Below are positions 43,511 through 55,202 of a DNA stretch of 64,000 bases, in pieces. The position numbers were made by a program, and so were the translations under genes. The notes under the pieces are model-generated. The model had not been told where the DNA came from, ran no database searches, and worked only from the letters and a program-made list of their open reading frames with translations. This DNA is from Zymoseptoria tritici IPO323 (Eukaryota > Ascomycota > Dothideomycetes > Mycosphaerellales > Mycosphaerellaceae). How positions within the stretch are numbered: position 1 is the stretch's first letter; each line of letters starts with the position of its first letter. The stretch covers positions 992,001 to 1,056,000 of the forward strand of contig NC_018206.1 of the NCBI RefSeq assembly GCF_000219625.1. The letters run 5' to 3'.

Positions 43511-46500
43511 ATGTCCTACTCCCGCCGCCCTAGTCTCGACGACAACTTGCTAACCTTTTCCTATACGCCTTCCGAACACGCATCTGCACTCCTTACTTCC
43601 TATTTCCCTATTTACGACACTAAGCTGTATATCGCTATTACGATATCTCCTAATAACACTCCTAATAACGGCCCGGACGGACCCTCCCGTCGTAGCTATC
43701 TTAATACTCCCTCGGAGATTCTCCGCAATACCCTAAGTACTAGCGAGGCTTCCGGAACTAATAGCCCTATCTAGGTACCTTCTAATGCTCGCGCCTTCCG
43801 CGATAGCAATAGGATTCTATCGGCTCGCTTTGCAACTAATTCGACTAAAGGGTCGACTAATAAGGCTCTCCCTTAAGCCGAAGGGATTGCTACTACAGCG
43901 ACCTATAATACAGTTCCCGCTCCCTAGCCTGCTAATATAAACATCGCAGATCTTGTTACTGCCCTTACCGCAGCTACTCGCAATAACAGAGCCCCTGCTT
44001 ACTATAGTCGCGTACCCTTCCCTAGAGAGCCTAGTACTCTATCCTTCGACGGCAAGGATGCCTCGACTTTCTTCTAGACTATAGCCGACTTCTTCGATTC
44101 GTACTTTAAAGGATTACGCACTCTTAATAGGGAAAGGATCTAACTTGCTACTTAACACTCGGTGCCGGATGTTCGAGCTTAGCTCGAGAGTCTTTTAGGC
44201 TTTAACAGCGAAAACTACGAAGCTTTTAAGGAAGAGGCTCTTTCCTACTATCGGTGCTATAATAGCTAGGTGTATAAGTACAGCCTCCCTTTCCTCGAGG
44301 AGCTGTGCGTAAAGGAAAGAGTCTGGAATATCTCCGGACAGAAGGATAACCTGCGTTAGTACGTTATAACGTTTAAAGCGGTCTCGAAAAGGATACCTCT
44401 TAAATAGTGCAACGAAGTCGCTTAATACTACCTCTTCCTTAAAGGCTTGCCCTCCGAGGTAGGACAGGAAATTATAAACAAGCTCGAAGTAGACGTCTCG
44501 AACCTAGCCTCCTGTACTTAGCTTCCTCTATTATACGATACGACACTTAAGTACGTTACAAGCCGCATAGCTTACTAGGAGTTGTACGGCAAGGGCAAGA
44601 GCTAGGTTACTAGCTAGCTTGTTAACTAGACTAAGAAGAGGTATCCGAAGCTAGATATATCGAACGATAGAGTCTAGTCGTTACGCGTACTAAAAGAGAA
44701 GCTGCCGGACATAGAGGACCTGTCTAAAAAGCTTTCTAAGATAACTATTACTAAGATTAAGCGTACAAGAGCTAAGAGAAGTGCACGTATAGCTATTAAT
44801 CTACCTAGAGACTTTCCGAAGTCTTATATAGCTACGCTATATACCGATAATACCCCTAATTCTCCCGAGTACTACTCGTATAATATCGCTAGACCTAGAC
44901 TAGTGCCCTATTAGTCGTCTAGCAGCTCGAACCCCTTCTACTAGGAAGCCTCCTAGTATATATGCTTTTATTGCTTTAAACCCGGTTATAGTATTCACGA
45001 ATACAAGTACATAAACTACCTCCTAAGTGCGGGCTAGATATACCGCGATAGTAAAAAGAAGTAGTAAATCGGACGAGAAGGTAATGTTAATAGATAAAAG
45101 GTGCAGTTTAGGAACTGGCCGGATTAGCCTAAGCTCCGGATAATAGCTCCCGCTATCGAGAAAGCATAGGGAAGGGCTATTACCTAGCCTGCCGATGCGA
45201 ATATCGAGGATGCTAAGAAGTACTAGCTAGCTTATAAACTACCTGCAGCTGCCTTTGCTCCTCGGACATATGTACCGAGTACACCTCTTAACCCGGCACT
45301 TGTTCCTAGCCCTGTTCTACCGACCTTAAAACCTGTACCCTCGTTAACAGCTTAACCTAGTTACCTAGGCTAAGGCTTAGGCTCCCCTATAGGACCCGCA
45401 CTAGCGACGAATATAAATAGAAACTAGTGCAACATCGTCGCTAGAAGTACGGTTCCTAAGGATCTAGTATATATTAATAAGCGAGACCCTCGTGCCCCCT
45501 ATGTAAATTAGATCCGTACTAACTCTCTATCTGCGAACGCTGCGACTAGGCTAACGAGTATAGCTAAGGGAAAGGAGCTAGCCGCTAAGCCGAGCAATAA
45601 TACTAGTCGTATTGTGAAGCCTAAGAAGACAGTATCTATTAAGATCGATGCCCGCTAGATCCCTAATACAGAAGAGTATATAACGGTAGTCGAAGAAGGC
45701 TTATAGTCGATATAGGGCACTCTTACTAGTAATAGTACATTTAACACCGGTAACCAGCCGCAGTCCGCAAACGACAGCCAGACCTAGGACCCTACTAGAA
45801 GCATAGACCTAGATCCTACCCCTCCTTCTTAGGGCTTCGTTAACCCCCCGCTGCTAAAGAAAAAGAAGAACTAGAAGCCTACTGCGACTAGAAAGGGTGC
45901 GCAGAGAAGGGACATTTACCTTCGAGAGCGGCTTAATATAGAAAAAGTGCTGCTCGACAGGATACTAGCGCAGCCGTCTAATATCCCTGTTAGGGAGCTT
46001 CTCGCTACCTCGCCTGCTATAGCTAGGGGACTTCTTAAGCGCTATGCTCGGAACTAAGAAGACTTTGCAATAGCTGCTAAGGAAGCCGGGCTGTCGATTA
46101 TCGTTAAGGAGGACAATATTACTACTACGGCAGTATACTAGTACAATATAGACGAGCCGCTTCGTTCTTACAGGGTACGAGTCGAGTTTAAACTTAGTAG
46201 TGCTACTGCTAAGTATATCCTACCCTCTAGATTTTATGTACGTAATAGGTTCGTAGAAGAGATAGAAGACGATAACCCTGCTTTCCTCGGTCCTATAGTT
46301 AAGGAGCTATATATTACTATGCCCCCGAGACTAATGCAGGATCTGTACGAAGACCCTAAGGACGCGAGGTTGTCCTTTAACGACCGGGACTATGTTATTG
46401 TACCCTCGCCCGTTGTAGAATGCATTGTCGGTCTAAAACGATATAGGGAACGTCGTGCTATAATTAACGAGGGATCTAAAGGGAACATTATAAGCTAGTC

Positions 46501-46870
46501 TGCGGTAAAGCGAGCGGGTATTAGCATACGCACCTGCCGGCTAATATAGATAAATACGGTTAGTAGCTATGCGGACTTCCTAGGTATTATAGAGCGGGTA
46601 CCGATCGAGGTTATAGGAGTTCTTACCTACTCGTCGTTTCTTGTTATACAGACTACACCTTTCCTTCTCGGCCGACTATAGACTAGACAGGTGCGGCTTA
46701 GATCTGTAAACTGCGACGACGGGTCCCTCGAGTGCACAATCGCGACACCGGATAGAACAACGATTACCTTTACTAGAGTTAAGGGATACGGAGACAGGTA
46801 CAGTCCGACCGAGGCATTTTATATAACTAAGCCCGAGGAGTCGGGAAACGAGTAGGCTGCCGACACCCTA
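43511..46870 (+). pseudogene. G2 gag and protease, RIP-inactivated
   Basis: Starts MSYSRRPSLDDNLLTF. Gag core: PSTLSFDGKDASTFF (about 44030) and LPFLEELCVKERVW. A damaged zinc knuckle lies near 44960-45010 (CFYCFKPGY...HEYKY), where the expected His and Cys are Tyr, both explained by RIP-type changes. A protease-like region (SAVKRAGISIRTC) is near 46500. The frame changes near 46870 before RT. Ends are approximate. Confidence 0.75.
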
Positions 46871-49800
46871 GTAACGTAATAGCATTATTCAACTATCTAG
46901 AGGATTACTTACAGTCGTCCGGAACGAGACTACTAGTCGAAGTCGACCCGAAACCTTTCCTAGACCCCGGGTCTAGCAAACATTTCCTTAGTACCTAGGA
47001 TAAAGTAAGGGCTTAGGATAAGTTCCGGACTATTACCTCGACGAAATACACCCTTAATCCCTCGGATATAGTCTAGGAAACTACCTTACAAGCTCGAGTA
47101 GCGTCGCTGCTTATTAAGTAGGCGGATATTCTCTAGTTAGATTACCTCTAGCGTAAAACGGAATAGGAGGTAGGATCTGCTCCGAATGCATACACTATAT
47201 ACAAACGCAAGGCGGACAAGATTAGACCTGTTAATAGTAGTATTCACGACACTAGCAGCAAGCCCCCTAGTAGTACTTTTAACTAGCGGCAGAGATGTCT
47301 TAAAAATAAGGCTAAACTTATACCGAGCACGCACCCCTAGGACAACAAGTACCTTATCCCTAAGTTTTCCGACATCGAGAAGGATTCGAGACTTACCCCT
47401 AAACGCATAAACAGCTTTAAGACTACAATCGAACTAAAGCCGAAAGAACTCGAGCTTTTTTATGCCTATCTCTTCCGACGAGAGAAGTCTCTTACTTAGG
47501 ATTTCTTATATGTCGGTCGCCTTAACGAGGATGTTTCCCTACTAGTAGAGATCCGCACGATTCCGCATAAGGCCTAGCAGTATAAGAACTTCCCTATCCC
47601 CGCAGCCCTCGAGAAGGTAGTAATATAGATAGTTAGTAAGCAAGCCTATAATAGAGTAATCGAGCTATCCTATAGTGCATACCGGAACCCCTAGTTTATC
47701 GTGCAAAAGAAGCTAAACAACCTAAAGCTACTAAAAGCTAAGGACCCTATGCCGGAAGGGGAGTGTGTCTAGGAAAAGAAGGAGGAGAAGAAGTACCGAC
47801 TTATTAACTTAGCTATAGAAGTAAACTATGTTACGCTAAGGGATGCTAATATGCTACCGGACGCAGACTCCTTTTCTGTAGACTTCGTAGGGTACACTAC
47901 TACCTCGCTTATAAACCTCTTCTCTAGATACGACTAAATACCCCTAGCCGAGCACTGTCGGGACCTTACCTCCTTTTATACACTGCTCGGGCTGTTTAGG
48001 CACATAGGGATTCCTATAGGCGGAACGAATTCGGTCGCTTAGTTCTAAAGGATTATAACTACTATCCTTTAGGAGCATATAAATTACCGAGCTCGCCCCT
48101 TTCTAGACGACATTAGAGTTAAAGGTCTACGCACTACGTACGATAACGAGGAAACCGAGCCCGGCATCCGACGTTAGGTTGCTAAATATATTACGAACCT
48201 TAACGTAGTCCTTACCGACATTAAGAGAGCCGGACTTACTATATTAGCTCTTAAGTCGCGATAGTTCTCGACAGGGGTACTAATTATCGGGTACGTTTAT
48301 AATATGCATAGCCGACACCCTAATAAAGCACGAGTCGTTAAGGTTACCGAGTAGCCTGCTCCGGACAACCCTAAGGAGGTTCGAGTATTCCTAGGCGTGG
48401 TCGTGTACTTCCGCATCTGGATTAAGAAGTACGCACAGGTGTTAGCTCCGCTGTACAATCTACTAAAGCCTAATGTGTGCTAGTGTTAGACTACTAAGTA
48501 TAACGCATCGATAGAGAAATTAAAGAAGGCTCTCGTTACTATACTAGCTCTTAAGACTATAGACTACGTTTCGGGAGGACAGATTATCCTTGCTATTAAT
48601 GTATCCGGGGATAGGTTCGGAGCAGTCCTTATATAACGAGATGTCGACAACTATAAGACAAGACACCTATCTCGGTATAAAAGCGGCATCTAGAAGCCGA
48701 ACGAGCGAAAGTTCGATGCTAGGAAGCTTAAGTGCCTCGGTGTTTTAAAGGTATTAAAGAAACTAAAGCACTATCTCTACGGTGTTTACTTCCTACTTAA
48801 GCTAGATGCGAATACTCTAGTCTATTAGTTAAACCGACTACCGACCGACTTGCCTAACGTAGTAATAACAAGGTGGCTTTTATAGATATAACTATTTAAT
48901 TTCGATATAAAGTATGTTCCCGGCCGACTATATACTACTGTAGACGCGCTATCTCGACGACCGCGTACTTAGTCCGATAACATTAACAAGGAGCATAAGC
49001 AGGACTACGAAGAAATAATTAATAGCACGCTATATGTAGTATACGCGAATCGTATCGAGGCCGAAGAGATTACCCCTAATCTAGAAGAGGAACTTGTTCG
49101 GAATAGCATTAACAGCTTCCTCTCGGACTTCTACCGCGATATAATATACTACCTCCTAACCCTTCGACGACTAGTAGGAGTAAATAGGAACAGCTAGTAT
49201 GCCTTTAAGAAACAGGTATCTTGCTACCTAGTTAGGGAGCGCTGCCTGTAGTATTAGAAAAGAATTAACAAGCTACTATATAGAGTTATTAACAAGGAGT
49301 CTAAGTAGAAGTCGATTATCCGTACCCTCTATAGGGACCCTACCTCCGGCTATAGAGGGCGTAAAGGGACCTATATAAAGATCGCTTGTTAGTATTACTA
49401 GCAGGGACTGTATAAGTAGGTCCGAGATTTCGTTAGAAAGTGCCCTAAGTATCTTCTTCGATCGTCCGGACTAGCGAGTATATCGGAACTGCACCTAAGA
49501 TATAATAGCTATATTAGCGAGTCGTAGCATATAGACGTCGTTTATGTCGATAGCTCCGGAAGCATTATTATAGCTAGGGAGTCTCTCTCTAGATAGCCAG
49601 AAGGAAGGATCGTAAATAAGGGGCAGAATTAAGGTGTAAGTTTAAAGTAGGTCGCGAAGTTTCTTTTTAAGGACGTCTTCTTACGTACTAGGGCCTATAA
49701 CTAGATCTTCTTTAATAGAGGGCCTAAGAACTACGGCGATATGCCTAAACTACTAGCTTAAATAGATACAAACCTTAGTTATATATCCGCCTACTACCCG

Positions 49801-50610
49801 GAAGCAAACGGTCTAGTCGAGCGTAGACATCCTAACATCCTAGACGTCCTCTTAAAGTGTACGCAGGGCAAGCTAAAGGGCTGGAGATCCTTTTTCTACG
49901 CAGTACTATAGGCAGACCGCACTACTATTCGCAGGTCTATAGGATGTACGCCGGCAAGTCTTTTCTATGCATTTAATATCGTCCTACCTATTAAGCTACG
50001 GTACGACACTTAGAAAATAATTAACTAGAAGACGGTTCGTACGACCGAAGACTTGCTAGCCGCTCGAGTAAGGCAGATCTTCTACTCTAAGAAGGATGTT
50101 AGAGAAGTTACCGCCCTATAGCGTAGGCTACGAGATGCCTAGAAGGAGTACTAGAATATAAACTATAATATCGACTACAAGCCGCTTAAGAAGGGGCAGC
50201 TCGTGCTATTAAAGAGAGGCGAGCGAAAGTCTACCTACGAGAAGCTGTCCTTTCGATAGAAGGGGCCCTACCGAGTAATAAGTATAAGCCTAGACACCGG
50301 TACCTACAAGATTGCAGAGCTAGACGAGGCAGAGCTCTAAGGTACATAGTCTAGGGACATACTTCGGGTAGTCCCTACAGACTACCTCGAGCATATTAAT
50401 AAGCTCGAAAAGCTAACACGCGGGGACTTGAACCCTAGATGGCTTACAAGTGTTAAGAGTAAGGATAAAGAGCCGGCATTACCTTAGGGCGACGACCCTA
50501 CTGCTAAACAGTATAGAGAACCGGCTCCCGGACCTCCGAACATCGTATAGGGAGTAAGGGAATCCTCGCTATCCCCGGAAGAACGATTACAGTACCTAAG
50601 AATCTAAGTG
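46871..50610 (+). pseudogene. G2 pol: RT, RNase H and integrase, RIP-inactivated
   Basis: RT: YRLINLAIEVNYVTLRDANM (about 47800), SVDFVGYTTTSLINLFSRYD, RPFLDDIRVKG (FLDD at 48100-48111), and EVRVFLGVVVYFRIWIKKYA. RNase H: KPNERKFDARKLKCLGVLK and LLKLDANTLVY, then VPGRLYTTVDALSRRP. Integrase: a zinc-binding-like start, DVVYVDSSGSIII, and YYPEANGLVERRHPN. The end has a chromo-like or SH3-like tail without a clear chromodomain. The RT belongs to a different Ty3/gypsy lineage from G1. Stops are mostly TAG. Confidence 0.85.
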
Positions 50611-51775
50611 CGGCTATAATTCGCATTAAAATGTTTCCTAGACTAAGGGTCTAGCAAACATAGCGACGGATGCTCTCGGCTTACTATAGTTGTTTCCTAG
50701 ACTAGTAGTCTAGCAAAGGCTCCGCTCGCTCTCTCGGGCAAACATTATTATTACCCAAAGAGACACACACATTTCTTTATGTTAAAGTAAGCTCTTTCGC
50801 TTATAACAAGACCCCCGGCACGACCTTATCTCCGTCCTCGCCGACATCTATCTAATAGACCGACACCGCTAAACTCTTCCGCACTACAATTACTAGCGCA
50901 TTTATAAAGAACAATTACGAGCAAATTCACGCACACATTTACGAGCGAGCAGCTGTTATTATTACCTCCTGCCGGCGGACATCTTTTAAAGGCTAGTGCT
51001 ACCGGATAGGCCTAGTTGTTTGCTAGACTATTTAGGGAAAGGGGTCTGGTAAACATTTACGAAGGATAGGACATTGCCTAGGTGTCTCTGCTAGCTACGA
51101 CTAATCTACTATTGTTTAGAGCGTACTAAATATACGTTCTCTACCCTAAAGGGGAGGGAGTTACAATTCACGAAGCTTAGTTACCCTTTCGGACATTTAG
51201 GGGCTAGGCTGCCTTTTTCTAGACAATTATGTACATTCTGCTACAATTACGAGACTGCTAATGCGAAACATTCACTAAACTAACAATTACCAACACAACA
51301 ATTACCGACACAACAATTACAGGCCTTTCCTAACAATTACGAGCTCTTCTAATAATTACGAGCACGAGTACGCACACAATTTACGAACAAGTAAGGGACC
51401 CGCTTTCTACCTGCTCGCCCTACTTAAAAGCCTTAATCTTCTCTATACCTCCGACTTCCCTATAACATCTACTATATCTTCTTTCTTTCCTATCTCCTTA
51501 CACCCTCCCTAACAACTCCTTTTCCTCCTAGACGAACCTTATCTACGTCCTCGCAGACCTTCGACCTAATTAAACATCCTCTACGGGCCCCCCCCTCGAC
51601 ACACTTACTAACCGAGCGCATTAGCGCAAAACAACACCGAGCGCGCCGAGCGCATACAACACACATACTAACCGAGCGCATTAGCGCAAAAATAACACCT
51701 TCGAAACGATACGAGCGCACCGAGCGCACACAACATACCCTAATAACGAGCGCAACTGCGCATACTACTACCGAC
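50611..51775 (+). other. G2 spacer between pol and accessory frame
   Basis: Non-coding. It has three hairpin repeats, many ACAATTACGAG-like units at about 50890-51390, and a 60-bp tandem repeat at about 51601-51720 (two ACTAACCGAGCGCATTAGCG units). The minus frame 51490-51990 is a by-product of these repeats and of the accessory gene in antisense. Confidence 0.6.
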
Positions 51776-54560
51776 ATGGACAACATCCTAGCTCGCCTTC
51801 GGAGCGCGCCCTTAACAAATAATAAAGAAATGCGGGTAGCCTTCTCGACTACATAGAACACTAGAGAGCTAGGAAAACTCGAGAGTCTCCTTAAGAGCAT
51901 ACTAGACGCGGACCGCGAGCGAGTAGTATTAGACATCGTTAATACCTTAGAATTAGGATTAGAAAAAGCAGCAGAGTTTGTAGCAGGCATATAGGATTTC
52001 GTACGGATAAACCGGGTCCCTATTACCTTAGGAACCGGGAGGATTACTAGACAGGACAGTATTGCAGCTGCTTATCCGAGGCTAGTAGCGGCAGCTATAG
52101 ATAGCAGGAGGACCCGCAACCGCAAGAAGGGCATTTACGACGCCCTTACAAAAGAATAGGGACAGGACGTAATAGATGCAAACCCGGAACTAAGGCAATA
52201 CGTGTACAAATCCGAGAATATAGCAAAAGAGATTCGAAAGCTGTCTTCGAAGTATAAGACGTAGTCCGATAAGGGTACGACAGTAGCTATGCTTGTTTCA
52301 CAAGAATACATTCGTTAGTACAGTTAGGGCGCTAGATAGGGACATGTAGATCCGAGAGGGACTAAGTACACTACTAAGGACTTCTTTACAGTCGCTAAAC
52401 TAGGAGGAATCGATCGCCCTACATAGGAGCAGATTAACATCGTACGCAACACGTACAACCGGCATATAGATAGTCGTAGGTAGATAGTGCCCTACAAGCC
52501 TAAGGGAAAGGAGAAGGAAATTGCGTCTAGATCTAACACTTAGAAGTAGATCGAAGCACCTCCCGCTATAAGTACGCGGTCTAAAACTAAGGAAAAGCTA
52601 GCTAATCTCGGCAGTCTCCCTATCCGTAGTACCCCTTCCGAGAGTAGCTCCGGCCGCCCCTAAATACCCTACTCCGGCAGATCCATTTCCAGCTCTAGTC
52701 TCGGAGGGAGTATCTACGCGAGTCCTATTATTCGCACTACGGGAAGGGCTCGCTTAGTAAGTTAGGCAGTAACTGAAACATAGATCGCTCTCGGCATGCC
52801 TATTACGGAACCTACGAACGCGACCTATAATTGTAAGAACGCCTTACCTTAAATTATCGCTACGATTAATAGCCTAAGGAGGCTTCCGCTTTCGCAACGT
52901 CTTGCTACCCTAAACTAGCTATTTCGATGCCTACAGCTGCTATATCCGGACAGTACGAAGCTAAAGGATAAGTGCATGTTCCTATGCTACAATTATGCGA
53001 GGGACCTGCTTCGATACTTTGGAATTAAGGTAAAGACCGGGAATGTAATAGCAAAGAACAATACGCTCTTTAAACTTACTACCCTTAAGTACGATACGTA
53101 CAAGCTTAGCTAGCTAAAGACAGGTTCCGAGACGTACAAGATGTAGTTTAAGGATGCTCGTCCGTCTCGACTATCGGACTTCCTTAGGCCGTACCGCTTC
53201 GACAATAACGTCCTACGCCGAGAACTCGGCCAGCTTAACTTTAACGGCTTCTTTAACAAGGCTCGCTAAGCGATATACTTAACGGCCGGTTAGGAGAACG
53301 AGTTTAAGAGAAATAGCACGCTTAACATTCCCCTCTTCGCGTAGATCGGATAGGACAAGGCCCTTTGCAAGATTATTAATAAGGAAATAGACATGTACTT
53401 GTAGCATTAGCGCGAAATTAATAGCTAGCCTAACTACGGATAGCTTCGCACGATGTGCTACTCTTAGATCTAGCAGCTTATCCGCTAGGACATCTTATAC
53501 TAGCTGCTATATGTTCTTCTACGAGGTAACTATAAGCACCGGCTGGTGTTATACCTATACTACGCTAAAAGCACTAAGAAGGGCGACAACACTACCTTTA
53601 AGCACATCGACCTTACGGTTAGCCGCATAGTCGAGGAGAATCGCGGTATTAACCAGATTTAAGGTACGGTCTCCTTAACAGACGAGGGCAAGAAGGACTG
53701 CACGGTACTCGTTAAGAGGATGTACGAGAAGGAGATCTTTTAGGAATAGTACTAGTAGATAAGGGCTAACAACTGCGCAGACGGAGCAGTACAGAAGATT
53801 AATAATACAGTACTGCCGCAATACTTCCTAGATCGCTATAAGCTTAAGTAGGAACACGTTCCTTGCAAGGCATTTAATATTCGCATTACGGTTCCGCATC
53901 TACTACATAGTGTCGACACTAAGGTAGAGACCGAACGTCGAACAATTCTTCCCTAGTTCGTAGCTGTACATATAGATAGTTCTCTCGAATGTGCCGAAGC
54001 TAGTAACTAGGAGATGCTGCGCAAAGCTTATATAGACCTAACCGCCCCCGACAAGACACCCTCCGGGCTTATTAACAAGTACGGCAAGATTCCTTACGCC
54101 TTCCCTACGGCTATGTCTTTAACACCTAACAACTATATCGCTACTGCACTTGTTGCTTACGAGAAGTAGGAGAGCCCTAAAGTCGTCGTCGAACTAGAGA
54201 AGCTTATACGCCTTAATGTTGTCGATCTGAGGGCATAGATTAAGAAGCAGCGGGATGCGACTATAGCTCGAGTAAAGGCAAACTATAAGGATATTAAGTA
54301 CGCGGAGAGGAATATGTTCGGTAACCGATCGTACTACAACGCTAAGGACAAGCACCCGACCGACTTCTAGAAGCACTAACCTCTACTAGCTAAAGTCGCT
54401 CCTAACGATGCAGACGATAGGGAACGTAAGCTGCTTAGGCAGGGAGATACGGACATCGCAGTACCCTAGGAAGTCCCCGACTTACTTATTAGCAAGGATA
54501 GTAAGCGCGTACCTGGACGCGACATGCAGTAGGAGGATAGTACTTAGCGATAGGTTTATA
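51776..54560 (+). pseudogene. G2 accessory frame with a putative Fe(II)/2-oxoglutarate dioxygenase-like domain
   Basis: From ATG 51776 (MDNILARLRSAPLTNNK) one frame of about 930 codons is kept, interrupted almost only by TAG. The N-terminal third is helical and charged. The C-terminal half has TTFKHIDLTVSRIV with HxD at 53603-53611, a block NQI...GTVSLTDEGKKDCTVLV, and, 101 codons after the first His, VPHLLHSVD (His at 53906-53908) followed 10 codons later by Arg in TERRTILP. HxD...H...R is the Fe(II) and 2-oxoglutarate ligand pattern of the double-stranded beta-helix dioxygenases. From memory, fungal hypothetical proteins share the HIDL and SLxDE...CT blocks; no search could be run. No function is claimed. 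It is neither gag nor pol. Confidence 0.5.
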
Positions 54561-54894
54561 ATATTTCCTAGACTAAAATCCGCATCGGGTCTAGGAAACA
54601 TTTAGTGCGAACAGGACATAAGGAGCGGCTGTTTTCTGTACTAGCGCTTGTTTTAAGGTTCTTTTTTCTTTTTGTTATTTCTTTTGTTTTGTTTCTTTTG
54701 TTTTGGATACGATGCATACGATAGACATGCGTAGTGGGTGCAAAACCCGAGGATGGGGACAGTCTACGTTAGCAACAAGTTAAAAAGGACGACGCTAGTG
54801 CTAGATCTGGAGGGTTTTTACGCTATAAGCGTGCACAATAGTATAGTTTAGGTTCTTGCAGTGTCTAGGTTAGACACTACAGGAGGGGGACGGA
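54561..54894 (+). other. G2 3' region before the 3' LTR
   Basis: Holds the last hairpin repeat, a T-rich run (TTTTTTCTTTTTG near 54660) and the polypurine tract near 54880-54894. No gene. Confidence 0.55.
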
Positions 54895-55202
54895 TGTAGT
54901 GGGGAATATCGCACTGTTACGTGCGGTCTGTATCTAGCTTCAGCTTCGTATGCAGGTCGGAGGATCAAAAAAAGACATCGACCTACGGAGGAACAGGACA
55001 CCGACCACTAGCACCTCCGGAAGGACCTTCGACACGCACACGAGGCCTAACAGTACAGAGCTCTTAATACTACCTCTTTTGCCCCCCTACCTTTTACTCT
55101 AATTGTACAGTTTACCGCCCTTTTTGCCCCCTATGCTACCTCGTACGTCCGCACTGCTACTATCCGCGGGAGATCGGAACCTTTGGAAGTTCCCCCCTCA
55201 CA
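54895..55202 (+). repeat. G2 3' LTR
   Basis: 308 bp, the partner of 41373-41680, followed by GTAG. Confidence 0.94.

Larger units (their letters stand above)
43193..54600 (+). repeat. Seven dispersed hairpin repeats in G2
   Basis: Consensus TGTTTCCTAGAC, 5-16 nt, GTCTAGCAAACA; the arms are inverted complements. Positions: 43193-43231, 43468-43496, 46956-46982, 50632-50660, 50691-50718, 51017-51055 and 54562-54600. Two precede gag, one is inside the 5' part of pol, two follow pol, one is in the spacer, and one follows the accessory frame. Not seen in G1, C1 or host sequence. Confidence 0.8.
41373..55202 (+). mobile_element. G2: large Ty3/gypsy element nested in C1
   Basis: 13,830 bp with 308-bp LTRs (TGTAGTGGGG...CCCTYACA) and a purine tract AGGAGGGGGACGGA before the 3' LTR. 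Internal order on the plus strand: a long repeat-rich leader, gag from ATG 43511, protease, RT, RNase H, integrase to about 50610, a 1.2-kb spacer, then a long accessory frame from ATG 51776. It interrupts C1 between RT and RNase H. The RT type (RDANMLP...FLDDIRVKG...GIRR) differs from that of G1. All frames contain RIP-type stops. Confidence 0.93.

Noticed and set aside
51490..51990. 166-codon minus-strand frame in G2
   Set aside because: It lies across tandem repeats and antisense to the accessory frame; Arg/Ser/Val-rich repeat product without features.
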